From Alphaproteobacteria bacterium (GTDB lineage Bacteria > Pseudomonadota > Alphaproteobacteria > Rickettsiales > SXRF01), in contig RFOF01000003.1 in assembly GCA_009926845.1 (NCBI GenBank), positions 1 through 52,440 of the forward strand: a DNA stretch of 52,440 nt, given 5' to 3'. The notes under the pieces were generated by a model. It had not been told where the DNA came from. It did no database searches and worked only from the letters and a program-made list of their open reading frames with translations. Position 1 is the stretch's first letter, and each line of letters starts with the position of its first letter. Positions 17,942-28,300 of this stretch are shown here, piece by piece. A program made the position numbers and the translations under genes.

Positions 17942-20900
17942 TTAAGAAATTGTTGCCTGACCAGAAACACCGCGCCCGATGATGGCCGATACTTGGTAAA
18001 CCTTGACCACGAAGCTGCTTTGCACTGAGCCGAAATCTGCCACTTGCTGCGCGGCGGTATAGACCAGCGAAGGCGTAGTGATGCCTTCCACCGTGCGCAC
18101 GACGGTCAAGCCGTTCATAATTTGCACATGGTAAAGCTCGCTTTGCTCGGAAAGTGGAACATCCACGCCATCGCGCCATTCTCCGCCAAGCCGTGTCCGA
18201 CGCAGCCACGTTATCGTCCAGTCATTCGTGGCTGGAAGATTTCGTGTGCCTTTGATATTCACAGGAGAATACGGGCGAAGGGTTTTACCCGTATAGGTGA
18301 ATACCTGCTCGACAGTGGTTGCTAGGCTTCCGCCAACGGAAACAGGCTTGTAATGCCTTGCCAGCCCTATGATGCTGTTTTGCACTGCCACACGCACCAG
18401 ATTGGACGAAAGCAGCACAAATCGCTCTGCAAGGGCATGGGTGCCCACCTCGTGTTCTGTGCCAAGCCTGCCGCGAAGCAGTTTTGACAGGCGGTATTTT
18501 TTATCCGCCAGAAGCTGCGCGTTTTGAAACTGGATGACTTCGTTTCCGAGAATAGCAACGTTGCCGCCATTGAGAACACCAAGCTCGCTTATGCTTGAAA
18601 GTGTGCCAAACTGGAGCAACACATCAACGGTGTTGGCATAATCCCAGCTATTTGAGGAATATGGAGCAAGAAGCGTTAACGCACCGCCTACCGTATGTTC
18701 CGTATCAGTGGATGACATAACGGCGAAAGTATTGCCACCAGCTTGCCCGCCATCATCGGAGCGGTAGATGACCGAGCCTTCCCAGTTTTCGCCTTGGGAA
18801 ACAGTAGCTGCACGCAAAATCCCTACGCCTTCCGTATCGTTTGGCAAGGCTGGCAAGTCCAGCAGCTCAAGGCGCGTATTGGGAATGATTGTTCCAGGCT
18901 GCGCGATGGGTGGGGTTTCACCAGGCGGAGTGTAGAAGTCATAGGTAGATACGTCTTCCGCAACCGCGGTCACTTCCATTAAGCCTGTGCGCTCAATTTT
19001 CGTGGTGCTAACACGCATCACATAATTCACGCCGTCGATCGCTAGGGTGAGAATGTCAGTTGGCTCAATCAGGCAATACTTAGCAGGTAGCGTGAATTTG
19101 AAACCCACCCTAGACACCCACGCATTATAAAGCGTGATGTCTGCTACCGTTTTTGCATACTGGTCAGTGGATACTACCGGCACGTTGATGCCGACAGAAT
19201 CAACGGCATTAACCGTTTGCCGCTGCGACATCTGCGTACCAGGGTCATAATTTGCCGTGCGGCTGATATAGGTGATGTTCACCTGTTGCGGTAAATCCAG
19301 CTCCTGCTTGCGGGTGATTTCAACTTCCTCACGGATGCTGCCACCGCTGCTATTAGTCACCAGCTCGTCTTGCGTGATATTGGCGATGGACTGACCACCG
19401 CGCGGCACAAATTTAATGATGCCGTCCGTTTCCACCGCATCGAAATTGAACATGGATTGCAGCTGCTCGATGCGTTCGCGGCAACTCAGCACCTGCAAAA
19501 TCACATAACCATCAAGCTGCTGCGTGAGGCGTGTGACGTCAAAATCCGTATCTTCGAGCCCAGCCTTTTTTAGCAATACGGCGATAACTGCGCCTAAAGT
19601 GGACGTGCCTAGCTTGCCGTTGACCCAGTGGCCTGTTTTCCAAAGCTGCCAATCTGCCCAGAAGTTTGACAAGTCAGGCCAGAATGGGAAAGGTCTTGCG
19701 TCCCACGTCCAGATAAACCGACGTTGCACCAGATCCGTGTTGCCAGATAGCAGCCTGCGAGTTTCAAGAAAATCCAGCGAAGCGTTAAGCGCAGTACGTT
19801 GCGCCATAAAATCCACTCTGCCTTTGGAGGCGCGAGGAAAATAGGATTCGATCGATGTCGGGTCATAAAACACATTAGGCTGATTGGTGCAGCCGTCCAC
19901 ACTTGGAAAGCCCATCTCGGTAAACCAGATAGGCTTCATTTTGACAGTCCAAGCGGTTGTTACCGCATTGGGGTTGGTGTGTGTGTGCTTCCACCAGTAT
20001 TCAACATTTTTCCAAGCATAGACTTGGTTTGCGTAATTGGTTTGTCCAGTTCGGTTGACGGAATCGGTGAAATAATAATCCCAGCCTTCGCCACTTTCCC
20101 AGTATTGCTTCACCACATCTTCGGTGATTTGGGTTTGCGGCAAATCAGGCGTAAGCGGGAAATAACAATCAATGCCGACAAAATCGATATTGGGTGATGC
20201 CCAAAGCGGGTCGAGATTAAACCAGCCACCTTGTGAGTGATATTCGCTCCAATCCGCAGCATAGCTGACTTTTACGCCAGCACCGACAGCAGTTTTCACA
20301 GATGCAGCAAGGCTTACAAGCTGCGATACCGCTGGATAGCTTCCTGCCGAAGGCGTGAAGCTGGTCATGCCGATCAGCTCCGAGCCAATCACAAATGCGT
20401 CAATGTTATTTTTGAGGTAAACACCGCCGATATTGAGGTTGGCGTACCAGTTGACGAAAGCATTATAGCCATTGGTTTTGGTGAACCAGTTGTTGCAATC
20501 GGTCGCATTGGCTGGAGCGATTCGCCCACGCCAAGGTTTTGGAGTTGGGGTAATCTGGTCAACAAAGACCATCGGATAAAACAGGACTTTGATGCCGAGA
20601 GCTTTCAGCTTCACGCATAAATCCAATACGGATTTGTCCGAAGGCGTCCCGCCGTATGTTGGCGAACCATCGCCAAATTGCAGCACCTGTTGTGCCGTGG
20701 CGCGGGTTAGACCAGCAACCGCCCAGTCAACGGGTGTAAAAGTAGTGGTGCTGGCTGGGTTTTCAACTTTTGGAATGATGGTGCAAGTGCCCGCATCCGT
20801 AGATGTCGCAAACCAGCTGACAACAAGGGCAACCCATTCCAGATTTGGGAAGGTTTTGAGTAGCTGGTCAACCGCCACATTGACGTTAGCAGTTGCCTCA

Positions 20901-21712
20901 AAATTGTGCATATTGAGCGGAATCTGCGGCCCACTCGCCACAACTTGCGCACCAGCAATTTCAGTGTTTTGCTTATAGACGATGGACGGTGAATAGACGA
21001 ACTCACCCGCCCCAGGAATCATAACCACGTCTTTGATTTTGTCTTCAACGGCTGGATAGAACCGCACGTTGCGCTTCACTTCAAAAGTGAAATTGGGAAT
21101 GCGATTGCCAAACGCTGCCAGCGGAAAATCTTGGATAACAATATACGCCGTGCCACGATAAGCAGGCACATTGCCGGCACCCTCAAACCCTTCCATGATG
21201 GGGTCAGGCAGTTGTGATTCAGTGCCAAGATATACGTTGTATTTTCCTTGGCTTGCCTGCAACAGGCTATCATCTAAAATCTTAGCATCGGCATAAACGC
21301 GCACAACTTCATCAATCGGCCCTTCGCTAATCGAAATTGCAAGGGTGGCAAAGTATTCGTAGGAAACTTGTGATTGCGATGTTTTGCCGCCACCACCACC
21401 GCCGCCTTTACCGCCACGCTGCGAGGTCGTAGTCGTGGTTTCAACGCGCACTTCTTTTATCGGCCGCGCCCAGATGACATTGCCAGCAAGCCGAGCTTGT
21501 CCGTAAACCTCTGGAATCACTTTTCCGTAGTTGGAGGTTTGAACGCGCAGATCAGATAAACGTGGCCCTTCAACAGTTGGGAGGCGCACAGTTTGCCCGC
21601 CGCCGAACATCCCGCCAATAGCAGAACCAAGGCTAAATCCAATAGCCGCGCCTTGTGGCCCGCCAACGATGAATCCACCGACAGCGCCAATAACAGGTAA
21701 TACGCCGCTCAT
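17942..21712 (-). CDS. GTA gp15-like tail-tip/baseplate megaprotein (TIM-barrel-like + tail domain)
   Basis: 1256 aa; GFIVGGPQGAAIGFSLGSAIGGMF N-terminus; VGIDCYFPLTPDLP...IWFTEMGFPSVDGCTNQPNVF. Confidence 0.85.
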   Translation of the reverse strand: MSGVLPVIGAVGGFIVGGPQGAAIGFSLGSAIGGMFGGGQTVRLPTVEGPRLSDLRVQTSNYGKVIPEVYGQARLAGNVIWARPIKEVRVETTTTTSQRGGKGGGGGGGKTSQSQVSYEYFATLAISISEGPIDEVVRVYADAKILDDSLLQASQGKYNVYLGTESQLPDPIMEGFEGAGNVPAYRGTAYIVIQDFPLAAFGNRIPNFTFEVKRNVRFYPAVEDKIKDVVMIPGAGEFVYSPSIVYKQNTEIAGAQVVASGPQIPLNMHNFEATANVNVAVDQLLKTFPNLEWVALVVSWFATSTDAGTCTIIPKVENPASTTTFTPVDWAVAGLTRATAQQVLQFGDGSPTYGGTPSDKSVLDLCVKLKALGIKVLFYPMVFVDQITPTPKPWRGRIAPANATDCNNWFTKTNGYNAFVNWYANLNIGGVYLKNNIDAFVIGSELIGMTSFTPSAGSYPAVSQLVSLAASVKTAVGAGVKVSYAADWSEYHSQGGWFNLDPLWASPNIDFVGIDCYFPLTPDLPQTQITEDVVKQYWESGEGWDYYFTDSVNRTGQTNYANQVYAWKNVEYWWKHTHTNPNAVTTAWTVKMKPIWFTEMGFPSVDGCTNQPNVFYDPTSIESYFPRASKGRVDFMAQRTALNASLDFLETRRLLSGNTDLVQRRFIWTWDARPFPFWPDLSNFWADWQLWKTGHWVNGKLGTSTLGAVIAVLLKKAGLEDTDFDVTRLTQQLDGYVILQVLSCRERIEQLQSMFNFDAVETDGIIKFVPRGGQSIANITQDELVTNSSGGSIREEVEITRKQELDLPQQVNITYISRTANYDPGTQMSQRQTVNAVDSVGINVPVVSTDQYAKTVADITLYNAWVSRVGFKFTLPAKYCLIEPTDILTLAIDGVNYVMRVSTTKIERTGLMEVTAVAEDVSTYDFYTPPGETPPIAQPGTIIPNTRLELLDLPALPNDTEGVGILRAATVSQGENWEGSVIYRSDDGGQAGGNTFAVMSSTDTEHTVGGALTLLAPYSSNSWDYANTVDVLLQFGTLSSISELGVLNGGNVAILGNEVIQFQNAQLLADKKYRLSKLLRGRLGTEHEVGTHALAERFVLLSSNLVRVAVQNSIIGLARHYKPVSVGGSLATTVEQVFTYTGKTLRPYSPVNIKGTRNLPATNDWTITWLRRTRLGGEWRDGVDVPLSEQSELYHVQIMNGLTVVRTVEGITTPSLVYTAAQQVADFGSVQSSFVVKVYQVSAIIGRGVSGQATIS

Positions 21713-22182
21713 GGTGCTTCGTAGGTAATTAGTTGTTCGGGTTTGAAGCGGTATGCCTGCACCAGCATGGACATCCAGCCTTCATTCAGGCGATGCTCAA
21801 TCACAAATTCAGAATTAGAATAGCAGTGCAAGATGCCGAGTGTGCCGTCAGCGCGGTCAGTAATAAAACCAACGTGTTGAGGTTGTTGCTGAAATCGGAA
21901 TAGCGCAATGTCTCCAGGCGCAATCTCACTGAGCATGATGCTTTGCAAGTGCTCATCAAGCATGGCTTTAAGCCTGACGCCATCGGGTAATGGCGAATAA
22001 TTGGTGTCATCATGTGCGCTTAAACGCCCGCCGTTTCCGTCTGAAAGATTCAGCTCATCAATCACGCCGACAATCAGCCCGATGCAATCCACGCCTGCGC
22101 CTTTCACGCGCCCTTGATGGTGAAAGGGTGTGCGAAGCCAGCTCCGCGCGGTGCGGATTATATCTTGTGTGGTGATCTGCAT
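21709..22182 (-). CDS. NlpC/P60-type phage cell-wall peptidase (GTA gp14-like)
   Basis: RTPFHHQGRVKGAGVDCIGLIVGV (Cys), later HVGFITD (His). Confidence 0.85.
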   Translation of the reverse strand: MQITTQDIIRTARSWLRTPFHHQGRVKGAGVDCIGLIVGVIDELNLSDGNGGRLSAHDDTNYSPLPDGVRLKAMLDEHLQSIMLSEIAPGDIALFRFQQQPQHVGFITDRADGTLGILHCYSNSEFVIEHRLNEGWMSMLVQAYRFKPEQLITYEAP

Positions 22183-22184
22183 GG

Positions 22185-23027
22185 TTACATGGTTCCTGAG
22201 GTTTTCATTATCGCGTCGGTTCCGGGAACATGGGGTTCGCCACGAAAATTATTCACGTTGTTGAATTTAGTTTTGCAGGTGGAAAAAATCTTGTCGCATC
22301 CTGCCACCGCTTTGAAGGTATCACCCACTTGCAGCGCATAAGGCATTGGAAGTGCGAGTATGATTTGCTTGTTTGAGAATTCTTTGATTTCTCGCTTCAA
22401 TCCAGCATTGGCGCCAGTGAGCCATTGAATTTCTCCGCCTGTGAAATATCCAGCCGCTTGAGTTAGAGCGTTTGCAGTAAAGATGCCGCCGCTAGTAACC
22501 ACGTTGATGGTTGCGTTAAATGAGAAGCTGGTAAGATTAACGTTGCAGCGGGAATCGCCCAGAATTGCGCGGCACGATGGGCTGCAAAGCTGACCTTGAT
22601 GTTGCTGCAAGGCTTCGGAAATGCCCCGCAGCTCGGCAACGAAAGTATCTTTTTGCAGCCTGACTTCGCCCAGCTTGCCGCGCTTGAGCCACATACGCCC
22701 TTGTGAAATATCCAGATAATTAACAAGGAAAATCTCAACTTCGGCATAGTCATAAATTCCTGCCATCAGGTCAGGTGCGGTGATATAGCCTGTTTGCAGC
22801 ACCCCTTGCACATCAAGATTATCAACGGAAAAATCGTCTTTTGATTCAATGCTGGAAGGCGTGAATCCGACAATGCTGAGATAGGTGTTGCCGCCAAACA
22901 CAATGTCTTTGTCGCAATCGGTGTAGGTTTTTATCACACCATCGGTGCGAATGATTTTCCAGCACGTCGCAAGCGTGGTGACATCGCCCTGCAAATGCAG
23001 ATTAAAACTGGGACTGACGCTGCGCAT
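22185..23027 (-). CDS. DUF2163-family phage protein (GTA gp13-like baseplate hub)
   Basis: 280 aa, LATCWKIIRTDGV...FTDCD-like start, CSPSCRAILGDSRCNVNL; syntenic position. Confidence 0.8.
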   Translation of the reverse strand: MRSVSPSFNLHLQGDVTTLATCWKIIRTDGVIKTYTDCDKDIVFGGNTYLSIVGFTPSSIESKDDFSVDNLDVQGVLQTGYITAPDLMAGIYDYAEVEIFLVNYLDISQGRMWLKRGKLGEVRLQKDTFVAELRGISEALQQHQGQLCSPSCRAILGDSRCNVNLTSFSFNATINVVTSGGIFTANALTQAAGYFTGGEIQWLTGANAGLKREIKEFSNKQIILALPMPYALQVGDTFKAVAGCDKIFSTCKTKFNNVNNFRGEPHVPGTDAIMKTSGTM

Positions 23028-23626
23028 TATTTCAATTCGATAAGAGTGATGCTTTCCCAGCTGCGAGTGCCAAAGTCATCAATGCTGGGGTCGAGATAGT
23101 CAGTGTCAAAGCGCACTGGAACATCAAATTCAAAATCAGCCGTAACAATGACGGTATTGCCAACTGGAGCAGTGAAAGTGATGATGCCAGTGGTATAATC
23201 CAGCGTGAACCCGCTGCCTTGCAAAACGCCATTGAGATAGACTTTGAACGTGCCATTATTCACGGGCTTAGTGATCGTGCGAATTTCTGTCACTGCACCG
23301 CTGGTGTATTTTTTCACCAGCTGAAATTGAGTAAGAACGCCGTTACCTGTACCGATGTTTTGCCCAGCTGCTTGATAATCCGTCCAGTCTTTGAAGCGGA
23401 AACCATGCGCCTTGCCACGGCGCGCGCGGAAGAATGCTATCAGGTCATCGAGCTGCGCTGGTGTTTTCACGCCATGAGCAACGCTGTATCTGGCGCGGGC
23501 TTGGCTCCAGTTGCTATTGCGCTGTTCTTTGCCGCTGACCAGCTCTGTCACATCGGTGGAGTATTCTGGCCCACCGCGTGAGCCGTAAGAAATATCACTG
23601 GGAAATTGCACTTCAATAAAACTCAT
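23027..23626 (-). CDS. DUF2460-family phage protein (GTA gp12-like)
   Basis: VQFPSDISYGSRGGPEYSTDV...ARYSVAHGVKTPAQLDDLIAFFRARRGKAHGFRFKDWTDY. Confidence 0.88.
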   Translation of the reverse strand: MSFIEVQFPSDISYGSRGGPEYSTDVTELVSGKEQRNSNWSQARARYSVAHGVKTPAQLDDLIAFFRARRGKAHGFRFKDWTDYQAAGQNIGTGNGVLTQFQLVKKYTSGAVTEIRTITKPVNNGTFKVYLNGVLQGSGFTLDYTTGIITFTAPVGNTVIVTADFEFDVPVRFDTDYLDPSIDDFGTRSWESITLIELK

Positions 23627-23634
23627 GGGGATTC

Positions 23635-23907
23635 CTATTTAACGATGATTTCAATATCGATGCTCTGATCGACGGTTTCACCGGCCGAGGTGGTGATGCG
23701 GTTTGTGATGCGGTTTACCGTTCCAAGTGTGCCGCCAGAAATTGTCACATTAGCTTGCTTGCCGACGAGGGTTTGCCCAACTTTTGTGACTCCGCTTGCC
23801 ACTGTCCAGTCGCTGCTGGTGACAGTTTCTGCGCCAAGATATTCTGACCAATCCACGCCAAAGCTGATGACCTCGTCGGGGTCTTTATATTTTCGTTCTA
23901 TACTCAT
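23635..23907 (-). CDS. Small phage tail-associated beta protein
   Basis: 90 aa, Ig-like beta pattern (DWTVASGVTKVGQT...RITNRITTSAGETVDQSIDIEI). Confidence 0.6.
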   Translation of the reverse strand: MSIERKYKDPDEVISFGVDWSEYLGAETVTSSDWTVASGVTKVGQTLVGKQANVTISGGTLGTVNRITNRITTSAGETVDQSIDIEIIVK

Positions 23908-23909
23908 GG

Positions 23910-24065
23910 TTAATTTGCCAGTGGACGTGCAATCACGACGTTATTTCTTTGAGGTTTAATAATGTTCTGATTGGGCTTTGGGATGATGATATTGGCCGCC
24001 TTAGGCAAAGGCAGAACAACATCAAAAGCATCGCCTTGAAATGAGAGCTCGTCAAAGCCGTCCAT
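23910..24065 (-). CDS. 51-aa small phage ORF (MDGFDELSFQGDAFDVVLPLPKAANIIIPKPNQNIIKPQRNNVVIARPLAN)
   Basis: Fills an otherwise empty gap; missing from the ORF track because of its length. Confidence 0.55.
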   Translation of the reverse strand: MDGFDELSFQGDAFDVVLPLPKAANIIIPKPNQNIIKPQRNNVVIARPLAN

Positions 24066-24068
24066 ATT

Positions 24069-24401
24069 TTATACGTCGATTGAATTGTTGAAGAAGCTAT
24101 AGAGCGTTCCATCCTTGCCGATAGGCGTGTCTTTAACCGTTTCAGCAAGGAGATATGCGCCAGAAACCAGCTGCGATTCATTTTCCAGATTTACGAAGAA
24201 ATCTTTGTAGAGCTGTGGAGTCACACGGTAGGTTTTCGCACCGATGCTACGGTCACCATTTTCCCGCGCTTTAGCATTCGCAAATCCAAAGAAGGTGATG
24301 CTGCCAAGTTTCTCGATGAGCGAAAGGTTGATTTGAGCAAGCTCCCAGTAGCTCTCAGGAAAGTTGATTCCGAAAGCGTCAAATGACATTTGTTTAGGCA
24401 T
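24069..24401 (-). CDS. Hypothetical phage tail-region protein
   Basis: 110 aa, good leader and SD (AACCAACTAACAACGGAG). Confidence 0.65.
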   Translation of the reverse strand: MPKQMSFDAFGINFPESYWELAQINLSLIEKLGSITFFGFANAKARENGDRSIGAKTYRVTPQLYKDFFVNLENESQLVSGAYLLAETVKDTPIGKDGTLYSFFNNSIDV

Positions 24402-24424
24402 GGTTTTTCTCCGTTGTTAGTTGG

Positions 24425-25300
24425 TTAATAGAGTTCGTAAGTGGTTCCGCTTGGGTCTTTGAAAACCAGTTTTCCGTAATTGTTGCTGTAGTAGATGCTG
24501 TTATTGTCAGCATCGCCGTCATACATCTGAGCTGGTTTGAATCCGCCGTTGCGGGAAATTGCCGCCATTGGGTTTCCCCAGTAATCCTGCCATTGTTGCA
24601 GATCGGCATATTGGTAATAGAACGAGCGGATTATCTGGCGCGGATTATAGCCATACCCGCCATCACTATTAAGGTTCAGCGTATGGTTGTTGAAATCATA
24701 ATTGAGATATGAATCACCGTTGAAATTTCCGTAATAGTTAAATTGCAAGTCACCAGTGCTTCCACCAGGAGGGAAATATCCGCCACCCCCGCCATCCGCT
24801 CCATAGAGATTATTGCCATAGCTGGCATAGCTGTAGTCATTGAAATAAATATCGTTGTAATAGCCTTGATAGCTGCCGTTTACATAGATATTTACGCCTG
24901 AACCACCACCTCCGCCCGCATATTGCCAAGACACATTGCTGCCATCGGTATAGAGAAAATACCCGCCGTAATAGCCTTGATATGGAAGCAAGCTATTGAT
25001 TGCGCTGGCTTGGTCATAACCACCAGTACCGCCTAAATTGAGTGGCAAAATACCTGTTGCATCATTGCTTAAATCAATCTGATTCAGCGTTGCGAGTGAG
25101 CCAAGTTCAAGATTAGCTCTGGCATCATACGGATTGTTTGCTGCCAAGCCGCCAAATTGCATCGGGAGAATGCCGTAAATTTCATCTCCAGCCGCAAGAT
25201 TGATATAGACGTCATGGTCAGCATTCCAGTGAGATGGCTTTACCTTGCTTGGATCTGTGCCATCAGGCTTAAAACTAACAAAGGGGTGCTTTACAGGCAT
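24425..25300 (-). CDS. Tyr/Gly/Asn-rich tail-fiber-like protein
   Basis: 291 aa; GILPLNLGGTGGYDQASAINSLLP fiber-type motif and YYNDIYFNDYSYASYGNNLYGADGGGGGYF. Confidence 0.7.
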   Translation of the reverse strand: MPVKHPFVSFKPDGTDPSKVKPSHWNADHDVYINLAAGDEIYGILPMQFGGLAANNPYDARANLELGSLATLNQIDLSNDATGILPLNLGGTGGYDQASAINSLLPYQGYYGGYFLYTDGSNVSWQYAGGGGGSGVNIYVNGSYQGYYNDIYFNDYSYASYGNNLYGADGGGGGYFPPGGSTGDLQFNYYGNFNGDSYLNYDFNNHTLNLNSDGGYGYNPRQIIRSFYYQYADLQQWQDYWGNPMAAISRNGGFKPAQMYDGDADNNSIYYSNNYGKLVFKDPSGTTYELY

Positions 25301-25318
25301 GATTAAGCAGTTCCATAT

Positions 25319-28300
25319 TTACAGGTTTCTCTTGGCGCGGTTGATGGCGCGCGCGGCATCAGCGGCAATCTGACCTTGGCTACGGCGGAATGAGCCAGCG
25401 TCTTGTGTGGTGATGTTCATTTGCACGGTAATGTTGTCGCCTTGTTGGGCGTTATTATCGTTGCTTGATGAACCGCCACTGTTTTTCGGAATAAACAACT
25501 CACGCCCACGCTCGCCGCCTGCATAGCTCATGCCGGCAACGACAGAGCCGCCATCAGCACGGAAGCCGCCAAACCTGCCAGCAAGCATGAGCGTTACAAT
25601 GTCTTTCGACATATCCCGCGGCAGATTGTCGTTGGCTGCTTTTGACGCTTTGCTAAACACATCATTGGAGATGATTTCACCGTTCACTGGCGGGATGAAT
25701 AACTCCGGCCCACGCTCGCCAACGATGATCGGTGTGCGCGCGCTGACAGATCCGCCATCAGCAAAGAAGCCGCCGAACAGACTAAGCCCCGTGCTGATAA
25801 GCGACATAATGCCGCCACCGCCACCAAAACCGCCACCGCCGAACAGCCCAGAAACTAAGCCGCCAATGCCGCTAAACGCACCAGAAAGCCCAGAGGTCAG
25901 CGAAGAAAACAAACCGCCAAGGCTGCTTAAAAAGCCGCCACCTGCACCGGATGCAGAAAACAGATTGCCCAGCATTCCGATGAAGCCGCTACTGCCTGCG
26001 CTTTGTTCACTGAATGTGTCAGCAAGTGCCGCGCCTTGATTCTGGCCGAATTTGCTTTTATCGGGGTCAAGCCACGGCAGGGCTTGTTGCTGTTTTTGCT
26101 GCCCACCGCCGAATAAGCCGCTCACCATATTAAGGATGCCGCCAAATCCGCCACCTGAGCCACCGCCCAAAATGCCAGAAAAGATACTGCCGATATTGCT
26201 GAAAATTCCAGACAGACCCGAAGTCAGTGAAGAGAATAGCCCGCCCAGCCTGCTCATGAATCCACCGCCGGCAGTGCCAGAAGGTGAAAACAAATTGCCG
26301 AGCATTCCGAGGAAGCCACTGCTGCCAGCACTTTGCTGACCGAAGGCATCTGCGAATGCACCGCCTTGGTCTTGACCGAAATTATCGTTGGCAGGCGTAT
26401 TCAGCCAAGGCAATTGCGATTGTTGCTGTTGCTGCTTGTTGCCGCCAAGTAATCCACCGCCACCACTGAATAGTTGCTCGGTGATGCCGCTAAGTAATCC
26501 GCCGCTGCGCCCACCGTAAATAGTCGATTTCTGACCAAGCAGCGCATCCATAATCGGGCGTGAGGCAATCTCGGTTACGGTATCAAGCCAGAGGTTTTTG
26601 AAGCCAGAAAGCATATCTTTCCAGCCGTCTTTACCTTTGGTCAGGACGGATTTGAAGCCGTCCTTGAAGGTGCTTTCAAAATTGCCGTTGAATTGTTCGA
26701 TCAGCCGTTGGTTCTCGCGTAGCACAGGGTCTTGATATTCAAGCTCCGCACGCAAATCTGCCGCCTTGCGCCTAATAGCTTCATAGCCTTCAGCCGTTGT
26801 TGGTTGGAGGCGGTTCAGCTCTGCAATGGCGAGATTGTAATTTTCCTGCGGGGTGCGGGTTTGTTCAATAAGCTGCGCCAGCTTGTTCTGGTCATCCATG
26901 CGCTGCTTATTTGACTGTTCCAGCTCAAAGTTGTGGGTAATCTGCGCTTTGGTATCATCCACGTTTTTGCGCTGCGCTGCCGAAAGTTTGTCGTAGCTTC
27001 CGACAGATTCCTTAACGGCTTTGTCCACATCGGCAAGACGTTTGCCCAGCTCATCCAAGCCAGATTCCTGTGCATTCTGCGCGGAATTTTGCGACAGGCC
27101 GCGCAGTTCATCGGATAGGCTTTTGGTAGAAGAACCGCCACGGCCTGATTTATTGGTTTGCGTTTGCAGCCCAGGCAAATCCACTTTGAAGCCAGTGGAT
27201 TTTGGAAGTTGTGGCCCAAAAGCAGTGTCTGATACTTTCACGCCCTTGCCAGCGGCATCTGCGGCTTTACCAGAAGAGCTTCCGCTTTTAGCAGCGTCAG
27301 TTTCTTTCTGCAGGCGGTTTGCTTCGCCGACAATATCATCAACCAGCCCGCCGAAATACTCAATGACACCGCTGAAAACATCGGCAACGTAAGATTTTAG
27401 GCCGCTGAACATTCCAGTTACGGAGTCATACATAGATTGGAAAATGCCAGTGATAGACTGCACCGCCGAATCAATGTATTCGCCAACAGATTGCATGGCA
27501 CTTTTCACGGAATCGTAAATGCCAGAAAAGACCGATGCCACCGGTTCAAGCAGATTGCCAAAATAAGCTGCGGCATCATTAAGTGCCGTGCCGATCGCCT
27601 CTTTAATCGAAGCGAAGGTATCGCTCACCGCTTGGCGAATTGAATCCCAAACCGCACTTGCGCGTTCGGAGAGTGCTGCAAATGCTTGGCTGGCAATATC
27701 GGTAGCTTGGCTGAAACCTGTGCCAATCCACTCACCCAAAGCACGGACGCTATTGCCCACACGCTGCGTGACCACGTTCCAAGTTGCCTGAATAACATTG
27801 GCGACAGAGGCATGAAGTGGCCCTATATCAACGATTTTGTCTTTCAGAAGTTGGTAAGTGGCAATCAAAGCGGTAACCGCCAAAATCACCCAGCCGACAG
27901 GTCCAATAAGGATTTCAAACGCCACGCCTAATCCACCAACGGCTACAGAAAGTCCGCGCATAGCAACGCCTGCAATCATTCCGACTGATTGCAAACTTGC
28001 AAAGCGAGTTAGCAATCCGCCTATAGTTGTGGCAATGCGCGTGAAGCCAGAAGCCACCGCTGGCCCATTGATGCCCAGCAAGCCAAGTGCGGTATTGAGC
28101 AAATAAGTACCTACGGCGCCAGCACGAGCAGCAAGGGAAAGACTGCCAGTTGCTGCCGCTGCACGTCCTGCTGTGCCGACGTAAAGATTTGCAGCTGCTT
28201 GAGATGCCACCATTGCACGAGCCGCCTGTGTGTTGGCGGCTGCATTGGCGATAGCTTCTATCGTGCCGATCCGCAGGACACGGACAACGTCCATGCCCAC

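Noticed and set aside
25530-26339. Plus-strand Pro-rich ORFs (169 and 95 aa)
   Set aside because: Complement of the Gly-rich tape measure C-terminus (GGC/GCC), so an artifact of composition.
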